64,000 nucleotides of DNA from contig BCJJ01000012.1 in the NCBI GenBank assembly GCA_039545355.1, forward strand, positions 1,404,192-1,468,191, read 5' to 3'. The position numbers were made by a program, and so were the translations under genes. Positions 24,812 through 35,507 of this stretch are shown here, in pieces. Origin of the DNA: Trichosporon coremiiforme. Its lineage: Eukaryota; Basidiomycota; Tremellomycetes; Trichosporonales; Trichosporonaceae. The notes under the pieces were generated by a model. It did no database searches. It was not told where the DNA came from and was given only the letters and a program-made list of their open reading frames with translations. Within the stretch, counting starts at the first letter, position 1. The number at the start of each line of letters is the position of its first letter.

Positions 24812-27644
24812 ATGCCTCGGGAAGGAGTGCCGCAAGAGGTGGGCCCGCTGCTGGCCGCCGAAATCGCCATCGAGTAGTGAGTTGGAACGTGTGACCAGCG
24901 AACCTGCGCCCTGGCAGGCATGTGATGTGACAGTTGTCCGATCATCACCGCGCGACGCCCGATTCATCGCGTAATTCCGAAAGGTGAAGACTCTTCGCGG
25001 TACACTGTGCGATAAGCGCTGTCATGACCCAGTGCTGGCCTCAGGTCCGATCCAGACTGCTGGATAATTCCAGATACGCGATTGCGTCGCGTTGCGTCGC
25101 TGCCCGATGGCCGCTCAAGCCCACGTCTGCTGCTCTCTACCAGGATACGGCTACGCAGCTCGAACCGAACCCCGCCTCACTCACCCGTTCCGCACGGGAG
25201 AGCACATGCCGTGTCCATTGCTTTGACCGACGGCGGCGCCCGGGCGTGTCACACCTAGGGTGACGCGGGCGACGAGACGGTCATCGTTATCGGAAGCCGT
25301 CTGCTGGACATATTCGCAATTGAGGAATGGAACGCATACTGACGGACAGCTCCTCGCTTCGCGCACCCGGCAACTGCCCCGCCGGCATGTACCTCGTCCC
25401 GACCCCGGCGGCTCTGACAAAGTGGGCGGGAATGTTCTTCGTACACCGAGGTGAGTCTGCGTTGTGCGATTTGAAGTCATGCAGAGCGTGCGAGAACTTT
25501 AGCTGTCAAGGTGCTCGGCTCCGCGATCCGAGACAGACTCGGGGAAGTGAGCAAACAGGTCGCCCCCCTTTTCTTATCGATCGCCGAGAGCCTGACAGAC
25601 GGTATGCTCGGAAGCGCTCGGACGTGGCCGGATGCTATTTGCATGCCACGCGCGAGCCACCACACAACCGTGTGGAATGGAAGTTACTGGGAGTCAAGCT
25701 CGACTCGTCCAGACCGAGCGCGCGTCGCGAGGTTCTGAGTCCTCACCCCATTTAGCGAACGTCGCCATCGCTGGCTTCTGAATTGAGTGACATTCCGCGG
25801 CACGCAACCTGTCGCGTTGCGTTGGCGCGCACTCTCACGAATCCATCACGCACCCACTGGAAAGACCGGATGGACACTGACCCATGTTACTAGGGCCGTA
25901 CGCTGGATCCGTGCTCCGTTTCACCCTCACGTTCCCTCTCTCATTCCCCCGAGCTCGGCCCGCCGTGCACTTCGAGACTGACGTCTTCCACCGTGAGTCC
26001 TTATTTCCGGTTTCCTGGCTCCTTTTCGTTCTCTGCGTGAAATCTCGAGGCGCTTGGGTTGGATGGGCCAGACCCCCCAGTTCTGCGCATTCCGAGGCGT
26101 TGGATACCGAGGCGTCCTTGATTACGACCCAGTGTCATCAGTCTGACACTGGGCCGGGGCATGTCTCATGCCTTGGACACGGACACGATAAGCCCCGTCA
26201 CCGTGACGCGCGACTGTGTACGGAGGATGGACATGGCGCTCATTGACGTGCCGTGGCCCCTCCGCATCTGATACAAGCCGTGCGTCGCACCGTCTCGTCG
26301 GAGTCGTCGGTTGGGCTCATCAACTCGCCGGTGCCTATTGTGTTCTGTCCAAGAAAGCCTCATTTGATTCATTATCGAACATGAGGTCGTACCATGTCGT
26401 TAATTGGCTGTGTAATGAGAAGGTGGTGGTGGCGTTGTGTGTGGCACGAGAAACACCCGGATGGCGGCGGTCGGGCCCGCTCACACCGCTCGGCTTCGGG
26501 CGTAAGAAGGTCCTCGACCCCTTTCGGAGACCGTCGTCTTTGCGTTCGCCGCATCAGGTCGATCGGGTTTGGAGGCTTGGCGATGGAATGGCGTCAACCA
26601 TCGGACGTGACCGTGGTGCCCGCGTCCACCGATGTGAATCCCACGCCACACTCTACCACCACATGCCGTATCAATTCACGGCCAAGCAGCCAAAGCGAGG
26701 GGATCGATGGGAACTGGCACGCCTCGCGTGACAGGGATGCAGTGCACAACCGCCGTCCCCGGAGCGCGTCGCGGACCATCTGCTGCGGCACCGACGTCAT
26801 GTGGCGGAGGTCAGTCGTTGCCCACATTCTTCGGCGCCGTGTCCGTTTTTGCAGCTAGCTACGTGTCCGGTCTGGCCCGCTTCCCCTGCGCAGTCCGTGG
26901 CGTCCACTGCCCGACAGACTGGCCCGGACCCAAGCCAGACTCAGTGCCTTCGCCTCGCTTGATTAATTAATCGAAACTTCAGTTCCCACTGACAAGACCC
27001 CAGCGCTCGTTGATCCTAAGACAAAGGAGTGGATTCCGTGCGGCCGATTCACACACTGGCAGCCCAAGGTAGACCATGTAGCGCACCTCCTGCACGCGCT
27101 CAAGGCGAGCTTCAAGACCGCAGCCCTCGACGCGGTCAAGGAGGAGGAGGCGGTGAACCGCCAAGTTTGGTCGTGAGTGATTCCCATGGATCCCCAGCGC
27201 GTCGCGGCGTGTTCTCAGCGTGGGGCGGCCGCTGGCGCCGAACACGGGGATTTCGACATTTTCGACATTTCCGGATCCTAGCCGGCGAGGGTCCTTCGCA
27301 CTTGCCCGATGGTACCTTCGGGGCGCCGACTCTGCTTCCAAGTTGTTTGAGTGAGAGGTTCAACTGACACTGGCAGCATGTACCACCACAGCAAGCAAAC
27401 GTTCCTTTCTCTGACGGCGCAGCGCGCCCGGCAAACGTCGACGCGTCAGGCGCTCTTTGATGAGTTAGACCCCTCTAGACAGCGTCAGGTCGTCACTCCC
27501 TCGACGCCTAACAGCCAGTCGTCCCCCGCCATGTCTCCCATGGCAAGAGGAGAGTCGGACAAACTCATCCGTTTCACTGAGCTCGACGATGCAGAGGTGG
27601 GGACGATGTGGGCCGACCTGCGACGCAGCTTGGGCGAGCGCTAA
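24812..27644 (+). CDS. Ubiquitin-conjugating enzyme variant (UEV, AKTIP/FTS-like)
   Basis: Five exons, join(24812..24876, 25350..25450, 25894..25992, 26983..27172, 27377..27644), 240 aa. Family match runs across each junction: EYSSLRAPGNCPAGMYLVP (21-39), then WAGMFFVHRGPYAG (47-60), SVLRFTLTFPLSFP (61-74), HFETDVFH (81-88), ALVDPKTKEW (96-105) and HWQPKVDHVAHLLHALKASF (113-132). This is the order of UBC-fold strands and helices in AKTIP-type E2 variants. The HPN-x-Cys active-site motif is absent, so it should not form a ubiquitin thioester itself. In animals AKTIP works with Hook proteins in dynein-linked vesicle transport; the fungal role here is inference. The tail (153-240) is Ser/Thr-rich with an acidic end. 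Its introns are 473, 443, 990 and 204 nt, far longer than elsewhere in the window. The third junction (LPTDKT insertion) is the least certain. Confidence 0.75.
26128..26153. other. Perfect hairpin in intron 3 of the E2-variant gene
   Basis: A 10-bp perfect inverted repeat, CCCAGTGTCA (26128-26137) and TGACACTGGG (26144-26153), with a 6-nt loop TCAGTC, inside the 990-nt intron. It could fold in the pre-mRNA or mark a small ncRNA or a protein-binding site. No further evidence. Confidence 0.5.
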
Positions 27645-27952
27645 GCTCACGTGAGCTTGCATCCCAGGAGGAGATTACGACCCGTCACGAATCCAGCAAC
27701 GAGTAGATGTTTATAGATATGTTGTACTTGTGCACTTATGAACTCGATCGGTACACTCGGAGACATCGTTCGCCGTCATGAGTCGCACTGCACGCGTCGG
27801 TGGAGGCCGTGATCATTGCGGAGTGAAGTGGAGGTATATCTGCTTCCGCCGCCATGGGCCGCCACCCACCCCCATCTCCACCCCACACAGCAGTGACGTC
27901 GGCTGACTTGATGTTCTCGAGCACTGACAGATAACAACATACACCTCTCACC
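27645..27952. promoter_or_regulatory. Intergenic spacer, E2-variant 3' end to GID9 promoter
   Basis: A 308-base tandem spacer. It must hold the 3'UTR/polyadenylation region of the upstream gene (TGTTTATAGATATGTTG near 27.71 kb is A/T-rich) and the promoter of the next gene. No gene seen. Confidence 0.5.
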
Positions 27953-29824
27953 ATGCCGCCAATGAAGCCCGGGACGGGGCTTCACGGCCCGCTCCTGCTG
28001 GAGGAACCTCTGATCCGCGTGAGTAACCCGTCTGATGGCACAGGTGGAGGTGTTGCCACCGCTGGGAATGTGAACAGCGAAAGGCGATGGTCGCACGACG
28101 CTGGGCAGCTGTGATGCGTCGACAAAGCTGATACGCAGACACCCTATGAGCTTCTTCGTCGTTCTCACCGAAGCGCCCAACGCCAGGTCGAGAAGGACTT
28201 TGTGAACGTGCAAGCGCAGCTGTCGCAGCTTCTGAAGGCGCTCTCAGGCGACGAGGAGAAGGACAAGGCGCTCTCGCTCGCCAAGCTGGACACGGCGAGC
28301 GAGCGTATCCGCGGCTTGAAGCGGAAGCTGGACGACTTGCAGCCGAACCCCGACCCGGGGTCTCAGAGCCACGTCATCCGCGAGCGCATCAAGTATGTCG
28401 AGGACGTGCTGCTCGGCACGCGGCTGAAGAAACCGGACGAGGGGCGGGGCAAGCCGGCCGACGTGAGCTACAGGGAGCGCTCGGAGAGTAAGGAGCAGGA
28501 AGGCAAGGAAGGCAAGGAGGAAAAGAAGGGGGAGGACGGACTTGCGGCTCCGCAGCCGGAGAGGGCGGAGAAGCGCGTCAGCTTCCTCGACGCGGACGGC
28601 GACACGCGCGATGCCATCGCCGCCCAGCTCGACACGATCTCGGGCAACACTACGCCCGCAACGCCCGCGAAGCCGATGGACGGGTGAGGTCATAGTCTGG
28701 ATGGTAGCTGACGAAAGTGACCGTACACTCGACAGGTACATCATTGACCACCTCCTGCGCACGGGGCGGATGAAGACGGCGCGTGTTCTGGCGGCTAGCT
28801 TGGGGATCGAGGACCTCGTCGACCTCAAGCTCTTCGCGGAGCTGTGCCGCATCGAAGCGGCTTTGGTCGAGCGACACTCGGTCGCGGAGGCGCTGGCATG
28901 GTGTGGTGAGAACCGCGGCACGCTCAAGAAGATGGACGTGAGTGGGCTCAAGCTGCGAGGCGAGTCTGGTGAGCTAACCCCAGTCCAATCTCGAGTTCAC
29001 GCTGCGTCTGCAGGAGTTCATTGAGCTATGCCGTCGGCGTGAAACGGATGCCGCGATCGCGTATGCGCGCAAGAACCTCGCGGCGTGGGCGAACACGCAC
29101 CTCTCCGAGTTTTGCCAGGCTATGACGCTGCTCGCCTTCGGACCGACGACCGGAGTGCCCGCATATCGCGTGAGTCGGCCGTGTGCTAGCTTTGTGGCGA
29201 CTGCAGCGCAGCTGACATCAGAAACTGTTCGATTCCTCGCGCTGGCAGACGGTGCGCGCGCAGTTCCGCCGCACCTTCCTCTCAGTGTATGCGCTGCCGA
29301 CGCAGAGTCTCCTCGCGCTCTCGCTCTCGGCCGGCTTGTCGAGCCTGAGACTGCCTGCGTGCCAGGCGCAGAGCGCTCCCGCTCCCCAGTCGCCTGTCGG
29401 GACTCGCGAGCCGCTGCCGCCCATCCACCCAATCCTGCCGCCGGTCCCCGGCTTCTCAGCCTTCTTGGGCATGGAAGCTCTGCCGGAGCTCGAGCGTCCA
29501 CCGTCACCGGAGGAGGCTGCGCCCAAGACGCCCATCGACGACTCAGACGCGCCCGCCAACGTCGACTGTCCCACCTGCGCTGAAGACGTCCGCGTGCTCG
29601 CGCGCGAGGTGCCGATGGCGCACCACGTCAACTCGACGCTGGTGTGCCGTATCTCGGGCGACGTCATGGACAGCGACAACGTGCCGCTCGCGTTCCCGAA
29701 CGGATGCGTGTATTCGTCTAAGGCGCTCGCCGAGATGGCCAAGAACAACTTTGACGTTTGCATCTGCCCGCGCACGCACGAGACGTGTGGCTTCTCAAAG
29801 CTCCGCAAGGTGTACATCTCCTAA
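27953..29824 (+). CDS. FYV10: GID/CTLH E3 ubiquitin ligase subunit Gid9 (Fyv10/MAEA)
   Basis: Five exons, join(27953..28018, 28139..28683, 28736..28937, 28984..29169, 29222..29824), 533 aa (yeast Fyv10 is about 516, human MAEA 396). The N-terminus carries the family signature LLLEEPLIR joined to TPYELLRRSHRSAQRQVEKD. A charged Lys/Glu-rich linker (about 95-195) is longer than in MAEA. LisH-like and CTLH helices follow (YIIDHLLRTGRMKTARVLA from about 204; LEFTLRLQEFIELCRRRETD), then CRA. A degenerate RING of the Gid type starts near 448 (CPTCAED, then LVCRISGDVM, FPNGCVYS, CICPRTHETC) and runs to the C-terminus. Known role: with Gid2 it forms the catalytic RING pair of the complex that ubiquitinates gluconeogenic enzymes bearing Pro/N-degrons. 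Introns are 46-120 nt. The 3' end faces the UCH gene at 75 bases. Confidence 0.93.
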
Positions 29825-29899
29825 CCCCTCCATCCGTCCATTAGCTCCAATAGTTGTGTTTGTACTGCTCGTTGTCTCATGTCACATTTGTCTACAGTC

Positions 29900-30938
29900 C
29901 TACTCGCCCTGACCGGCCAGCACGATCATGTTGAAGTTGATGTCCCCGTCCGCGCGGTCGATGTACTTGTCCTTGACGATCTTGGCGACGTCGGACAGGA
30001 GGTCATCGCAGTGTCCCCGGTCAAAGGGGCCCGTACGGCCGCCATCGAGCTCGACGACGCGGTTGTCGCCCTCCTTGTTCTTAGCCTCGATGAAGGCGAT
30101 GAAGTGCGTGTCGACGTCGACGTTCTCGGGGACGGCAGACTGCCCACCCTGCGAGGCTGACTCATGCGCTGACTCGAAGAAGGGACTCGTTTCGAGCAGC
30201 TTGGCGCGCGCCATGGCTGTTATGTTAGCTGAGAAGAAGAGGCTGAAGGAGCTTACGATCGAGGTCCTTGCTCTGCACCTTGAACTGGACCAGCTTGGAG
30301 TTCGGCTCCAGGCTGCCCTCGGGCAGGTTCAGGAGCGCGTGCAGGAGGCCAATCGAGCCGCAAGCGTTGGAGATCTGGCGGTCAGCTGCGTCCAAGAATG
30401 GCTGAGCTGTGCTGTGCTCGCCTTCCTCGAGCTCTGCTCTGGTCATCGTCCTCGACGGAGAGTACACAACTCGGTTGAGTTTGGATCATCGTCGCGAGCT
30501 ATGTTGCGCAATCCGCATGCCTGCAACACTCACAGTCTGCTTGACCCACCACACGTCGCCGTCAAACTTGTGCTCTCCTGACTTCTCCTCCTCCTCACGA
30601 GCCTGGGCGAGAGCGCCGCGCTGCGGGAAGAGCAGCAGGACAGCACGCACCGGCTGCGGGATGAAGGCGAGGAACTCTGGGTCAAGGGAGAAGAGATCCT
30701 GGAATGAGAGAGGGGCGGCGGGGAGACCGAGCGGCTGGGACCACTGAATTGTCAGCTAACTCCGGCACTACAAGCAGCTGCAATCGCAGCACGACCATGG
30801 GATAAGGGAGCGTCGTGCGTGAATGTAAATGGATAGGGAAGGGAGACGTACCTCGTTGAACACCTGACGTTAGCTAGGAGGCAGAGATCAGCAGCTTACT
30901 TCCGGGCTAGCCTCGAGCGGGACCCACTTCTGCGGCAT
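29900..30938 (-). CDS. YUH1: Ubiquitin C-terminal hydrolase, UCH family (Yuh1/UCHL3-like)
   Basis: Five exons, complement(join(29900..30216, 30257..30374, 30534..30743, 30852..30863, 30900..30938)), 231 aa, the same size as UCHL3 (230). The peptidase C12 catalytic set is complete: oxyanion Gln86 and Cys92 in KQTISNACGSIGLLHA, His164 in DTHFIAFIEA, and Asp184 in ELDGG. The N-terminal signature WVPLEASPEVFNEW is only recovered if a 12-nt microexon (VFNE, 30852-30863) is included. Residues 143-162 form the crossover-loop region (HESASQGGQSAVPENVD). Known role: removes small C-terminal adducts from ubiquitin or Nedd8/Rub1. Introns are 36, 108, 159 and 40 nt. It is convergent with GID9 and divergent from DAD2. 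Confidence 0.92.
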
Positions 30939-31271
30939 CTTGGACTTGTTTTCGGATGAGAGGAAGGGACGTAGTATTAAGATGAGGAAGGAGGATGGAT
31001 GGAGGTGACTGACGCTTGATGACTGTGTACCGGGTGGGTGGCGGCAATGGCCGGTTGTGACGACACACCACGCGTTGTTTCTTCCCACGGTGGGCGTTGC
31101 CACCAGGCGCGCGGTTTCATGTCAACAAATGCTTACGAACGCGTTTAAACGTCACTGCACCGATCACTGACCTTCGCGCGCTCGACACATCTACCTTCCT
31201 CGCTCCTCTTCATCCTCTCACGATCCAAGACTCCCGCCAGTCTAACGACTGTACATCTCAAGCGAAGCAAC
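30939..31271. promoter_or_regulatory. Bidirectional promoter, UCH and DAD2
   Basis: A 333-base spacer between two divergent start codons. It includes an A/T-richer patch near 30.95-31.0 kb and CT-rich sequence just before DAD2. No gene seen. Confidence 0.5.
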
Positions 31272-31754
31272 ATGGCGCAGATCCCCGCCAACCTGCCGCC
31301 GTCCCTTCAGTTGCTTCTGCAGAAACAGCAGGAACACTCCGGCCTTCAAGCACTGAGGGAAGCGAGCGGCGACCTCGTCAAGCGTGTCGAGAAGCTTGCA
31401 GAGAGCACGAACGTGATGGCCGACGGTGGCAAGGGTACGTCTGCATGTCTTCATCTCCGCTCCCTCTTCCCCTATCCTCTCAACCTCCGTTACGGCGGCA
31501 AGCTGACTTCAGCGATCGGAGACGTCATGCAGAACTGGTCGTACGTGTGGACCATCCTTGAGCAGTTGCGTGAGTAATTGCGGTGCAGGGGCAGGAGGGA
31601 GGTGCTGACCGGGTGTACAGAGAACTCGGCGAAGGGAACCGAGGAGGAAGGACCGGAACCTGTCCCGCAGCTTGTGCGGTTGGCGTACAAGGAGGTTGAG
31701 GGAGGGGACGGCGAGCGACCAACCGAGGAGGGGACGAGCGAGCAGCAGCGATGA
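31272..31754 (+). CDS. DAD2: DASH/Dam1 complex subunit Dad2
   Basis: Three exons, join(31272..31434, 31513..31569, 31621..31754), 117 aa. The conserved Dad2 core is present: a helical stretch LLLQKQQEHSGLQALREAS (16-34), a short coiled coil to about residue 55, then the signature AIGDVMQNWSYVWTILEQL spread over exons 1-3. The tail is acidic and hydrophilic. Known role: one of ten subunits of the ring that couples kinetochores to microtubule plus ends. Introns are 78 and 51 nt. Length is typical for the family (about 110-135 aa). Confidence 0.92.
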
Positions 31755-34691
31755 CATGACTGCCGACATACACTGTAACATCAAGCTGTATAATGGAATA
31801 CTACCGACCCCTATCACCACTACGGGTGCACACTTCGGCCTCTCAATGCAGGCGAGGGAAGGCCGTCTCGCGTCTCGTGACTAATAGCTTACTGGTATGC
31901 TAATACTTCTCACTGACGCAGTTGCAGTACTCCGATACTGGACCGTGGGAGCTGCACGGGTGCGGGGAAGGCGTTTGCGGTTCGCTGTCGGAACGGCGCC
32001 GGGTGACTGCCGCTCACAAATGGGCCTCATGTGAACTAGCTTTCAAGGAGCCGAGGCTCTTGACGTTCCGGAAGGTTGGTGGCATCGTGGCAGAGTATGG
32101 ACACTAGCGTCCACGCAAGAGACAGGAGGGAGCCTCCAGTGACGACCCACTCCATGAAGTTGTCAGTAACACGTATCGGGCTGGTTCGCAGGATCACTGC
32201 TCCTTCACATGGCACTGCTAGTAAATTAGTAATCCACTTGTCGCTGTGTTCGCCTGACAAACGGGCCAACGGTCGAAACTGAGTTTGCCGCAAAATACCG
32301 ACCACATTCGGTGCGCACTGTTCAGTTGACGGCGGATGGTCCGACGCAGTAGGAGCTGAGTTGATGCGTTAGTTGGACAGAAGCAAGCGCAGTCAGTGTG
32401 TTCTGAACCGATCCGCAACTCTGGAACCGTAACCAGCTGCGGTCGCAGCACTGCATTCACATTCGGCGCACCGCGGCTTGTTCAGCTGATAACGGGAAGT
32501 GGCGCGCCATGACGTCCTAGTGTTATACTTGCGTTAGTACCTTCGCGCGTCAGTATCATCAATGGAGTACTGTGTTCTAGTTGTAATGAGAAACGGGCAT
32601 GTTCAGTCACAAGTCAAAACGTTTCCACATATATGCCATGAGTCGTGCCAGTGCGGCTGATCGCCAACCGGGCCAGCTGCCTCGTTGATCCATCCTTCTT
32701 TGGGATCACGTGCCAACAGCCGACCCACGCACGCCGCTCCACCCAGCATGCTCGGATATCGCCCGGGTCTCGCGAGTCTTGTGACCCTGCGATAAAACTT
32801 GGCAGCCTCGCGGAAGCGCTTAAGTGCAGGTGCATGGGTTTAGTGTGAATGCAGGTGAGGCTGAATTGCAGTCGACCCCACAATGACCACATCGATGTAC
32901 CGCCATCACGTCTTGTCTATACAAGTCAGACAGCTCGGCGCCGAGAGACTGTCAGTGGTGTGAGTAAGACGATGCAGGATCTGTAGGCGGGAAACCCGGC
33001 GTACTCGGCGTGCACGGGCGCACGGTCCGGGTCCGAACGTCCGACCTGGTCCCCCGTGCCCTTCGTGCCCTTGTGCCCTGTGCCTCCGCGGTGCACAACC
33101 TAAGCCTAAAGTGATGATCACTTCCAGGCTTGCAGAGGCTCCAGCAGAGAAACGAGGGATTACGAGCCAGGCCCTTGAACTTTAGGCTCAAGCCGCCCAC
33201 ACCCTCGGGCGAGGGCAGTTGCATGTACGACGTCTTTGAGTACCTCCGTGGCCACTGTAGTGCCTCTGTGGATCAGCGGAAGCAGACATGCTTCGACTGC
33301 CCCGGGCGCCCAGTGGTCGCAATTTCGAGCCAATACCAAGGTCTCCAAGGGCTGGACGAATGTATCGAACGCGCAACGAACCCTCTTGCTGCTGCGCACA
33401 GGTCGCGTATCAGGCCGTTATCCTGCCATGTCTTCTCGTATCATGTCGACTAGGTCGGCACGCTCTCCTACCAGATACTGCAAAGCGCGCAGAGCGGGTA
33501 TTGCGCAGCGACATGGCTTGCGCCCGGGGACGCCCGGCGGTGCGTATTCAGTGCCAAGCATTTTGCGATGCAGGTTCTTGTGTCTTTGTTGTCAAATGAC
33601 AAGACAAGAAGAGAGGCTGACTCTGACCATATCGTCCCATCGGGCGTCGCCGAGCGCGCCGAGCACACGAGCGAGCATGGCGGCTCGGCGCGGCGCGGCG
33701 TGCGGGCGGGCGGAGCGGACACAGCCCGCTCATTGCGGTCACGGGACAGCCAACTGATCCAGAACCCTGCATTGATGGGGACCCGCTGAGAAGCAACGCA
33801 CTGTTGCACCGATATTCTGGAGCGGGACGCGGTGGGTCAGAGGGGAATGGCGGAGGAAGAGAGGCTGACATGCCCGGCGACCAGTGAGCGACGGAGCTCG
33901 CTCGGAGCTGTAGAGCAGTAGTGCAGAGAGTCAAGTCCCCAATGCGATTGTTTCAGCTTAAGTTGGCGCCGTTGACTGCTAAGCTAAGCATGCAGTGTAA
34001 GGGAGCGCCGATACGAGGTGCCAGTAGAGGAGGGTAAGGAGGAGGGCCGTGCGCGTGCGGCGCCTGGATCCTGGGTTGTGGTCCACTGGACCTGAGTATC
34101 CTGGGCGGTGCTGCTGCGGAGAAAGGAAAGGCGCGTCGAGTTTGCATGAGTCCTTAGCTCGTACGGCGTCCGCCCGCGGAGTGCACCGGTATCACGGACG
34201 GGGTCAAGCGCCCTCGGGCCTGACGCCGTTGCAAAAATTAATTCCACTGTACCCATGGACCCTTTGCGCATGCAAAGCTGGGTGAATGATCACCGGCACC
34301 CACAGCACGCCCAGCTCGCCGGCGCCTCCGTCTGTCCCCAAGCCCGCCCGCCGGCCCGGCGTCAGACTCGCTCTTTCGATCCCACGTCCCAGCTCCCTGC
34401 AAACCGACTCGCCCCCTCGGCGACGGTATGCCGCGCCTGCACCAATCATGCTCCTGAGTTCTTGGCAACGGACCCAAAGCCGAGCGTACCGAGCACGAAT
34501 GTTGGGCGGACGAGCACCGTCGCGGTCACAGAGCAAGGCGGCCGCTGTCGTGTGACCGCCAGCCAGCCAGCCCTCGGCTCGGAGTCCACCTCCCACCGGC
34601 CACCCTTTCAGTGTTTAGCTTTCGGCGGAGGTGCAATATCCTAATCTCAGCGCAACCGCACTCACACTGCGAGGAACTCGTCGTCCACCCT

Positions 34692-34718
34692 GTACCAGTC
34701 CTACCAGTCCTACCAGTC
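34692..34718. repeat. Short tandem repeat, 9-nt unit x3
   Basis: Three copies of TACCAGTCC in the presumed leader/promoter of the stealth-family gene. Confidence 0.75.
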
Positions 34719-34757
34719 CTACACCTACACTTGTCACACTTCACCTCCTCCTCATTT

Positions 34758-34786
34758 ACCACCACCACCACCACCACCACCACCAC
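34758..34786. repeat. ACC trinucleotide microsatellite
   Basis: About nine uninterrupted ACC units in CT-rich non-coding sequence. Confidence 0.8.
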
Positions 34787-35507
34787 ATACCTCGCTCGAT
34801 ATCGAAATAGCACTGCAGCGCCGCACTCCCCGGCTCGAGTCCCCTGACCCTTCCTCGACCATCGAATTGCCACCCGACGATATCAAACTTTCGCCAAGCC
34901 CCTTTTCTTGGCGGATCTGTCGCAGTCGAGCGACGTCCACCCGGCCACCGCAGCAACACGAGTGCGGGGTATCTCCCACAAACCATTATCAGTGTCGTGT
35001 GAGACACAACCACACACTTCCCGCCCCTCGTCTCCTCAACTATAAGGACACGCCTGGAACGCAGCCTGGAACATCGCAGCATTACGGCAAAACGGCAATC
35101 AAGCATCGCGTCGCAGCATACAGGATCGAGGACGCAGAGGCTGGTACTCTGCGAAATCTATCTTTTGACTTAGTCATCGCTACAAACTTATCGTCGGCCC
35201 GATTCCTTTCCCCGCGCAGGTCGCAGCAACCTCTACTGCGCAGTCGCAGTTGTATCGCGCCTAGCACACGACTCCCCTTCCACAGCAAGCACCTCGCCTT
35301 CTGTTCATAAACCACTCACATACGCCTGCATAAATCGCATTGCATTTACGACCCCCGCAACGCACTCGCATTCCAGCATTTCTGACCTAACCCCGCTTAT
35401 CGCTTCATCGCCTCGGCTCTGATCAGACGACCCGACCACACTAGCTCGACAACAACGGCTACGGCTCCGGCTCGCTCACAAATTCGGTCCCCATCGCGTT
35501 ATCGGTT

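Larger units (their letters stand above)
31755..35507. other. Long intergenic region, 3.75 kb
   Basis: No coding region could be supported on either strand. The first ~150 bases are the DAD2 3'UTR. The last ~900 bases (34.6-35.5 kb) become CT/CA-rich and look like the promoter and long leader of the stealth-family gene, including the tandem repeats at 34692-34718 and 34758-34786. The middle (32-34.5 kb) holds nothing I recognise. Confidence 0.5.
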
